DNA of 10,044 nucleotides, from NCBI GenBank assembly GCA_002730855.1, contig PCBA01000037.1, positions 1-10,044 on the forward strand, read 5' to 3'. This DNA is from Gammaproteobacteria bacterium (GTDB taxonomy: Bacteria > Pseudomonadota > Gammaproteobacteria > Magnimaribacterales > Magnimaribacteraceae). A program made the translations under genes and the position numbers. The notes beneath the pieces were generated by a model. It saw only the letters and a list, made by a program, of their open reading frames with translations. It was not told the origin of the DNA and ran no database searches. Numbering within the stretch: the stretch's first letter is position 1; every line of letters starts with the position of its first letter. Of this stretch, positions 5,948-10,044 are shown in pieces.

Positions 5948-6754
5948 TCAGAAAGGCATCTCTGATCCTTCTATATCTAAAGATTTCGTCACACTTGCTA
6001 CAGGCTCTGGTAAATCTGGCATGTCATTGTCACCAGCTTGTCCTCCCCAAAGTGATTTGGGTTCTTTACCATTTGCTATAGCAGTTTGTGGCTTAACTTC
6101 CTTAGGTATACCTTCCCCAGTTTCTCCTCTAGGTCCAAGAGTCATTTTATTGACCTGGATTTTAGTTGTAGTTCTTTGTTCATTGGTTCTTTTATCGAAC
6201 CATCCATCAGTTATTATTTTACCTTTAATGGTTAACCCTGAACCTTTACGTGTATAGTTACACATAAGTTCAGCTAACTTAAATTTATCTTCTACATTAT
6301 TAATAGCATAGATATTAAATAGTTCTGTTTTGTTTCTTCCTGTAACGATAGACAATGATTGATTACAAATCATTAGTCCAGTAGACGTTGTTCTAAATTG
6401 TAACTCATCTTTAGAGTCAATTGTTTTAATACAACGACCTGAAAGAATTACTTTGTTTAAAATTCCAAACTTGGAATCATCAATCCATTGAACAGAACCA
6501 CCTTCTAGATGATGCATTCTTGCTTGTAGATCATGATGTAAAGTACTGTCCGAAATAAAGATAGCATCTCCTTCTTTTCCTTTTTCTAGAAAACGCCTTC
6601 CAGCATTCCCATAAAGGATAAGATCAAGAACAGTAGCATTCTTCTTACCTACTGGAGGCAAAGAAACTTTACATATGACTTGACTAGTAGAAGAACTAAT
6701 CATCTTTTCTTTTGGTGCTTCAATAACTTGAGCACTGGCATCAATAGAATTCAT
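5948..6754 (-). CDS. ssb: Single-stranded DNA-binding protein with two OB-like domains
   Basis: Residues 99-207 match the bacterial SSB OB fold: LNKVILSGRCIKTIDSKDEL, a strand with LMICNQSLSIV, then KLAELMCNYTRKGSGLTIKG (compare KLAE..KGS.v.veG in SSB) and TKIQVNKMTLG. Residues 25-86 (VICKVSLPP, TVLDLILYGNAGRRF, KGKEGDAIFIS) look like a second, divergent OB domain, recalling the cyanobacterial/plastid Ycf41 branch. A Gly/Pro-rich linker leads to an acidic tip, IEGSEMPF, equivalent to the DDIPF tip by which SSBs recruit replication and repair proteins. At 268 residues it is longer than a typical 160-180-residue SSB, which the extra domain explains. It follows polA with a 53-base gap containing copy 2 of the dyad element. 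It should coat ssDNA at the phage fork. The SSB call is firm; the N-terminal OB is inferred. Confidence 0.8.
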   Translation of the reverse strand: MNSIDASAQVIEAPKEKMISSSTSQVICKVSLPPVGKKNATVLDLILYGNAGRRFLEKGKEGDAIFISDSTLHHDLQARMHHLEGGSVQWIDDSKFGILNKVILSGRCIKTIDSKDELQFRTTSTGLMICNQSLSIVTGRNKTELFNIYAINNVEDKFKLAELMCNYTRKGSGLTIKGKIITDGWFDKRTNEQRTTTKIQVNKMTLGPRGETGEGIPKEVKPQTAIANGKEPKSLWGGQAGDNDMPDLPEPVASVTKSLDIEGSEMPF

Positions 6755-6782
6755 TGTTCAAAAAGTAGAGAACTAAGGCCTT

Positions 6783-6806
6783 TTAACGTCATACCTAGGA
6801 CGTGAG
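6783..6806 (-). promoter_or_regulatory. Repeated dyad-symmetric element, copy 2
   Basis: On the + strand this reads TTAACGTCA, TACCTA, then GGACGTGAG; the inverted arms are ACGTC and GACGT. It aligns with copy 1 at 5880-5904 apart from one base missing in the centre and one substitution. It starts one base from the polA stop codon and lies 28 bases upstream of the SSB start on the - strand, so it most likely controls the SSB gene. Confidence 0.6.
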
Positions 6807-6807
6807 C

Positions 6808-8655
6808 TTAATGTACTTCAGCCCAATTCTTTCCTACCTTTGCGTCACCATCTATACGACAACGAAAGTTAAAGAATTTTCCAGCAGCTGGGAAAGCAAG
6901 CAAGGCTTGTTCCTTTACTGTTTCAATTAATTCTGAAGGGCATGATAATTCAATTTCATCATGAATCATAGCGTGTTGCTGGTAGTCAATTCCATAGACG
7001 AGACCTTTTTTATTTAAATTGTTTTGTACATTTACTACAACTTGTTTCATTATTACAGCACCAGCAGACTGTAACAAAACATTTAATGCTTTAAAGTCTG
7101 AACGACAAAACAAAGGTCTCTTATCTAATCCGACAAGATGACCTCTTGTTATTAAACTATTAGCTAATTCTTTCTTCATTTCTTTTAATGCTGGCACACC
7201 ATCCATAAAAGAATTGATAGCAGTTTTACCTAAATGTCTTAACTTATCTTCATCCTTTTCATTAGGATCTACAATGCTACCTGCCTTAAGAAATCCAGCT
7301 CCATAGAGTACTGCATAAAGTAATCTCTTGCTAATATCTCTTGTTTTAACACCAAACTTTTGTTGATTAATTATATGTATGTCTACTGTTTCATCGATAA
7401 CTAACTTACCATATTCTCCTTTATCCCAGATAGCTAGATAACCGGCCAAGCAACGAAGTTCCAAAGCTTTAGCATCGACACCAATAAGAAACCAATCGTT
7501 AGGAGCGTGGAAAAGAGAACGACAAGCTTTACCATACGGCGAATAAGTTGCCGGAGTCTGCGCGGTATTAGGGCGACGATGTGAACAACGGCCAGTAATA
7601 CAACCATTAGTGACCACGTCGCCGTGAATACAATTGTCATTGTAGTCAACGAGCTTGAGCCAGGCATTGTTTCCATCTTTGATTTGTCCCAAACGTTTTT
7701 TAATTAACATATATTCAGCTAAAGGTTTAGCTTCTGGATAAGGTAAACGTTCCAATACTTCATCATCAAGAATTGGATTACCTTTCTCTGTTAATTTCTC
7801 TGGCTTCCAATCATATTTATCTTTTAATCTTTGAGTAATTTGTTGTCTAGATCCAGGATTGAATTCTTCTTTTCTTATTTTACAAAAGGGTACTCCTTTG
7901 ACATACCCTCTACTTTTATTATTTACTTTAGGAGTGAACCAATCCTTGTGTTCAACAGGAGGAAAGATTTGTTTTAACTCATCTTCGAGTTGTACTTTCT
8001 TTGCATTAAGTTCATCCACGAGAGAGCAAGCCAAATCAATATCAAAAGGGAAACCTGATCGAATTTGTTTTTCAATTGAGCGAGCAAAGTCATGTTCGAG
8101 TCGAAGTGAAGAAGGTGCAATGCTTTGGTTTTGAATGTGATTAAATAAGTTTTGTGTAACTTGGACATCTTGCTTACAGTACTGCAACATTTCTTCAGAA
8201 TATTCTGAGAAATCTTTAAATTCAATCTTATAGTCAGCAAGTCGAAACCCCCAAGCCTTTAACGAAGCAGAGCCTCGTAAAGACAACGGAACTTGAATGT
8301 ATTGTTCCGCATCCATATCATATAGTTTTTCCTTAGGCCATATGAGCCTGGTGCAAACTAATGTATCAATAAGTTTTACATCTTTTGTAGGTAACAAACC
8401 AGGGAATAATTTTTCTATAACAGGTATGTCATAGAAGATTATGTTGTGCCCTATTAATACGTCAGCTGTTTTTAAATGATGAATAGCATCAGTAATATGA
8501 GCAGGATTATAGCAATAAGTTTTATCCTTTTGTATATCATGGATAACTATGCAATGTATTTTTGTAACCTGGTCATAAAGACCATCAGTTTCTATGTCAA
8601 AGAATAACCAAACTTCATCGCAAGTATCTGGCTTCAAGTTGAACTGAGAATTCAT
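6808..8655 (-). CDS. polA: T7-like family A DNA polymerase with 3'-5' exonuclease
   Basis: Numbered from the ATG at 8655, the product is 615 residues; an ATG at 8676 would add seven. The exonuclease domain is intact: Exo I FFDIET (Asp20, Glu22), Exo II GHNIIFYD (Asn71, Asp76), Exo III YCKQD (Tyr159, Asp163). The polymerase domain has motif A VDAKALELR (Asp394), motif B RDISKRLLYAVLYGAG (Arg439, Lys443, Tyr447) and motif C IHDE (His565-Glu567), and ends NWAEVH, like T7 polymerase. Other T7-like blocks are IKKRLGQIKDGNNAWLKLV and LQSAGAVIMK. It replicates the phage genome. It is shorter than T7's 704 residues mainly because the thumb segment that carries the thioredoxin-binding loop in T7 is much reduced here. 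I prefer 8655 because it overlaps the upstream gene by only 41 bases. No Shine-Dalgarno is seen. Confidence 0.95.
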   Translation of the reverse strand: MNSQFNLKPDTCDEVWLFFDIETDGLYDQVTKIHCIVIHDIQKDKTYCYNPAHITDAIHHLKTADVLIGHNIIFYDIPVIEKLFPGLLPTKDVKLIDTLVCTRLIWPKEKLYDMDAEQYIQVPLSLRGSASLKAWGFRLADYKIEFKDFSEYSEEMLQYCKQDVQVTQNLFNHIQNQSIAPSSLRLEHDFARSIEKQIRSGFPFDIDLACSLVDELNAKKVQLEDELKQIFPPVEHKDWFTPKVNNKSRGYVKGVPFCKIRKEEFNPGSRQQITQRLKDKYDWKPEKLTEKGNPILDDEVLERLPYPEAKPLAEYMLIKKRLGQIKDGNNAWLKLVDYNDNCIHGDVVTNGCITGRCSHRRPNTAQTPATYSPYGKACRSLFHAPNDWFLIGVDAKALELRCLAGYLAIWDKGEYGKLVIDETVDIHIINQQKFGVKTRDISKRLLYAVLYGAGFLKAGSIVDPNEKDEDKLRHLGKTAINSFMDGVPALKEMKKELANSLITRGHLVGLDKRPLFCRSDFKALNVLLQSAGAVIMKQVVVNVQNNLNKKGLVYGIDYQQHAMIHDEIELSCPSELIETVKEQALLAFPAAGKFFNFRCRIDGDAKVGKNWAEVH

Positions 8656-8845
8656 GAGACGCGAGGTCTTTATCATTTTTTTTGATCCATTTTAATATTT
8701 CAAGAGCTCCTGTCAAATTAGAACAGTAAGCCTTTGAAAGATCTGAATCAAATTGTATATGAATTAATTTAAATTTGTTAGCTTCTGGATCAGGATAAAC
8801 ACAATAGACTTGCTCATCTATTAATGTTGAGATGACATAACTCAT
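8615..8845 (-). CDS. Small hypothetical protein upstream of polA
   Basis: The 76-residue product (start MSYVISTLIDEQVYCVYPDP) overlaps the polA start by 41 bases in another frame. It has alternating hydrophobic and charged residues (FKLIHIQFDSDLSKAYC), then a helix ending LKWIKKNDKDL, and looks like a small globular protein. There is no membrane segment or recognised motif. It is probably translated from the same message as polA, and the overlap would couple the two. The AT-rich 57-base gap upstream contains a TATAAA but no convincing -35 or Shine-Dalgarno. Confidence 0.55.
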   Translation of the reverse strand: MSYVISTLIDEQVYCVYPDPEANKFKLIHIQFDSDLSKAYCSNLTGALEILKWIKKNDKDLASHEFSVQLEARYLR

Positions 8846-8902
8846 CTTTTATTTATTGAATTTATAAAAGAAGAGTATCATATATTAGTTTTTAAATGCA
8901 AA

Positions 8903-9295
8903 TCATTTCTTATAATTTGGCAAAGGTTTATAACAAATATTATTTAAGTGACAATTTTCAACCTGTTCATCCTTATTGGCAACAATATAACCTGTAGGCC
9001 GCGGCCCTAGAAAGGCACGAGCAACAAGACCACGTACTGTAAGACGTTTTTTCTTATTGTTCTTATACTTACTCATACAAACTATATAAGGAGCTATATT
9101 ATCCTTATTGTTTCTATAGACAAAGACCTGTCGATATTTAGGTTGATTGTTCTTTTTATTAATGTAGTTTAGCCTGGCACGTACATTTCCATGATCAGAT
9201 ACTTCATATAAAATATTTTCACATCCCTTAACCTCTTTCCAAATTTCCTTGACGGTATGCAATGATACTGTGGTCTCAACTGAATAATCTTCCAT
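8903..9295 (-). CDS. NUMOD4/HNH homing endonuclease-like protein, probably inactive
   Basis: With the start at 9295 the product is 130 residues. A GGAG six bases upstream of this ATG supports it over the longer frame from 9382, whose N-terminus is Cys/Phe-rich and unlike the family. Residues 17-41 (EIWKEVKGCENILYEVSDHG, NVRA) are a NUMOD4 DNA-binding motif. Residues 86-122 (VRGLVARAFLGPRPTGY, then IVANKDEQVENCHLNNI) match the HNH_3 fold, but the first catalytic His of the usual V-x-H-x-D-G is Asn107 and the following Gly is Glu110. The upstream HRLV is RGLV. Such genes copy themselves into nearby allelic sites by cutting DNA; this one has probably lost cleavage and may persist as a relic or DNA-binding protein. 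It lies between thyX and polA. Confidence 0.75.
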   Translation of the reverse strand: MEDYSVETTVSLHTVKEIWKEVKGCENILYEVSDHGNVRARLNYINKKNNQPKYRQVFVYRNNKDNIAPYIVCMSKYKNNKKKRLTVRGLVARAFLGPRPTGYIVANKDEQVENCHLNNICYKPLPNYKK

Positions 9296-9346
9296 GGAAA
9301 GCTCCAAAGTGTTACAAGGTGAACTACATGAAAAGCAGAAAATGAA

Positions 9347-9352
9347 TATAAT
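9347..9352 (+). promoter_or_regulatory. Consensus -10 box for the YRG-repeat gene
   Basis: The six bases are an exact TATAAT, with a TG four bases upstream of it. The -35 region is weak: ACTACA at 9323-9328, 18 bases upstream, shares only the ACA half of the consensus. Transcription would start near 9359, about 28 bases before the ATG at 9387. It is a plausible host sigma-70-type promoter for the isolated + strand gene. Confidence 0.4.
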
Positions 9353-9369
9353 ATCTGTATCAACAGATA
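9352..9369 (+). promoter_or_regulatory. 7-base inverted repeat at the start of the YRG-gene transcript
   Basis: TATCTGT (9352-9358) and ACAGATA (9363-9369) are perfect reverse complements around ATCA. The repeat begins at the last base of the TATAAT box and covers the likely transcription start, so it could be an operator. If transcription starts upstream, it would be a leader hairpin just before the Shine-Dalgarno at 9372-9378. Confidence 0.45.
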
Positions 9370-9386
9370 CCAAAGGAGACAAGGAG

Positions 9387-9581
9387 ATGAAACCTCTTAT
9401 GTATCGGGGAGCCTCTTATAGGTCTTCCCCTAAAGAAACTTCTGATAAAGAAAAGACTCTTACCTACCGTGGGATTTCTCATAAGATGAAGAAACATGAC
9501 GATAAAATATTTAAGAATCATGTGTACAGAGGAATTTACAGAGGCCTTAATCATTTTGTAGTTAAGAATAAAGAAGTTTAA
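9387..9581 (+). CDS. YRG-repeat (DUF4278-like) cyanobacterial-type protein
   Basis: The product is 64 residues with the start at 9387, eight bases after AAAGGAG (9372-9378), the best Shine-Dalgarno in the window. A frame from 9294 exists but would overlap the divergent HNH gene. It contains repeated Tyr-Arg-Gly units: LMYRGASYR (4-12), LTYRGISHK (25-33), and HVYRGIYRG (45-53). The L-T-Y-R-G-x-x-Y motif is the hallmark of DUF4278, a short repeat found largely in cyanobacteria, of unknown role. The protein is very basic and has no membrane segment. The gene has its own -10 box, runs opposite to its neighbours, and ends overlapping the thyX stop by two bases. These are the features of a transferred host gene (a moron). 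Confidence 0.7.
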   Translation: MKPLMYRGASYRSSPKETSDKEKTLTYRGISHKMKKHDDKIFKNHVYRGIYRGLNHFVVKNKEV

Positions 9582-9603
9582 CTTAAATCTATTAAGACTT
9601 CTT
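9571..9603. terminator. Possible bidirectional terminator hairpin
   Basis: AAGAAGT (9571-9577) and ACTTCTT (9597-9603) are perfect reverse complements, and a second TTAA/TTAA pairing inside extends the stem to about 11 pairs with one bulge. It straddles the converging stop codons of the YRG-repeat gene and thyX. Flanking T-runs are weak on both strands, so termination is uncertain. Confidence 0.35.
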
Positions 9604-10044
9604 TACATATTGATTTACAAGAAGCCTCAGCAGGATCTGTTGATTCTTTACATTCAGTTAAACATTCAAAGTATCCTTGAATAGCTTCATCAGTTTCTAC
9701 TGAGAAAGCTTCGTCAGTTTTTGCTGAGAACTCACTCATCCCTGGATAATTAGGAACAGTAGTAGATACATCCTCTACTTTTTCTATTGGTTTTATTTTC
9801 CATAAAGCTTCACTAATAATAGGAAACTTTTCAATAAAGATTTCCTTTATTTCTGTAGCTATATCACGATGTTCTAATTGTGTGGATGAATCACAACGTA
9901 ATTCTAAATAATGAATCCAACTACGGATAGTACCATGCATGTAAAGTTCTGTTGGTGAAGCAACTGGTAGAACGTAACGTGCACATTCTTTTGCTACACC
10001 TTGAGATAACATTTCCTGGTACAAATGACATGCATCTTCATAGA
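9578..10044 (-). CDS. thyX: Flavin-dependent thymidylate synthase ThyX, C-terminal part (5' end beyond window)
   Basis: The frame stays open to the right edge, reading YEDACHLYQEMLSQGVAKEC then ARYVLP, the ThyX pattern Y..(L)..G...E.AR.vLP. It is followed by TIRSWIHYLELRCDSSTQLE and HRDIATEIKEIF, matching the family's N/T-x-R-S-x-x-HFLxLR and the AQxEIRxxA helix. ThyX makes dTMP from dUMP with methylene-tetrahydrofolate, NADPH and FAD; the RHR signature and most of the flavin site lie in the part outside the window. After the family's usual end near KIKP there is a tail of about 70 residues. It holds two 8-residue repeats (FSAKTDEA, FSVETDEA) and a twin Cys motif, CLTEC and CKSIC, ten residues apart. 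Phages use thyX to feed genome synthesis, fitting its place in the replication block. Confidence 0.9.
   Translation of the reverse strand, partial: YEDACHLYQEMLSQGVAKECARYVLPVASPTELYMHGTIRSWIHYLELRCDSSTQLEHRDIATEIKEIFIEKFPIISEALWKIKPIEKVEDVSTTVPNYPGMSEFSAKTDEAFSVETDEAIQGYFECLTECKESTDPAEASCKSICKEVLIDLS
9684..9731. repeat. Two tandem imperfect 24-base repeats in the thyX tail
   Basis: Units 9684-9707 and 9708-9731 both begin GCTTC.TCAGTTT and continue into .CTGAGAA, differing at a few positions. On the - strand they code the 8-residue repeats FSAKTDEA and FSVETDEA. This points to a recent duplication within the C-terminal extension. Confidence 0.8.

Noticed and set aside
7434..8240. Frames on both strands inside polA, including a hydrophobic - strand frame at 7434-7676
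   Set aside because: All lie within the intact polymerase gene, whose motifs leave no doubt about the coding frame; the hydrophobic frame is a shadow, not a membrane protein.
8851..8870. T4-type late promoter (TATAAATA-like) in the AT-rich gap upstream of 8845
   Set aside because: AATAAATA lies almost against the ATG and TATAAATT has one mismatch; in such AT-rich DNA this is expected by chance, and the replication genes here are not T4-like.
9296..9382. N-terminal extension of the HNH protein
   Set aside because: The extension is Cys/Phe-rich, unlike the family, and a GGAG is placed correctly for the ATG at 9295.
9294..9386. N-terminal extension of the YRG-repeat protein
   Set aside because: It would cross the promoter, the hairpin and the divergent HNH start; the ATG at 9387 has the good Shine-Dalgarno.

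Overview
The window looks like part of a lytic cyanophage genome. It is AT-rich and tightly packed, with many start codons overlapping the stop of the previous gene. It carries a T7-like family A DNA polymerase, a bacterial-type SSB, the end of a ThyX thymidylate synthase and a Gp157-like protein. The cyanobacterial link rests on a short protein built of repeated Tyr-Arg-Gly motifs (DUF4278-like, a family typical of cyanobacteria) and on a DUF5895-like protein. All family names come from reading motifs; no database search was run. The low GC would fit a Prochlorococcus or low-GC Synechococcus host, but that is an inference.

Layout. Positions 1-1399 (+ strand) hold the end of a probable structural/lysis module: the tail end of a Gly/Pro/Asn-rich protein, a small holin-like membrane protein, and two overlapping secreted proteins, the second lacking any normal start codon. 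From 1344 onward almost everything is on the - strand and reads right to left. In transcription order from the right these genes are thyX (cut by the window edge), a degenerate NUMOD4/HNH homing endonuclease, a small unknown protein, polA, a tandem OB-fold SSB, a DUF5895-like protein, a protein with a SWIM-type zinc motif, an HTH protein, a Gp157-like protein, two small unknown proteins, and a membrane protein with a 14-residue poly-Glu run. The two gene blocks converge and overlap at 1344-1399.

Two small + strand genes interrupt the - strand block: 4580-4825 (TTG start) and the YRG-repeat gene at 9387-9581. The latter has its own -10 box, a hairpin and the clearest Shine-Dalgarno in the window, and looks like a host-derived cargo gene.

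How it fits together. PolA (polymerase plus proofreading exonuclease), the tandem-OB SSB and the DUF5895-like protein form a replication core. The last two both end in an acidic tip closed by Phe, the kind of tail SSBs use to recruit partners. ThyX supplies dTMP. A near-identical dyad-symmetric element precedes both the SSB gene (6783-6806) and the DUF5895-like gene (5880-5904); it is the best candidate for a phage-specific promoter or operator. The most novel items are this element pair, the SWIM-motif protein in the replication block, the tandem-OB SSB, the ThyX tail with a twin CX3C motif, and the YRG-repeat gene. No tRNA, rRNA, CRISPR array or insertion sequence was seen, and no gap longer than about 100 bases lacks a gene.
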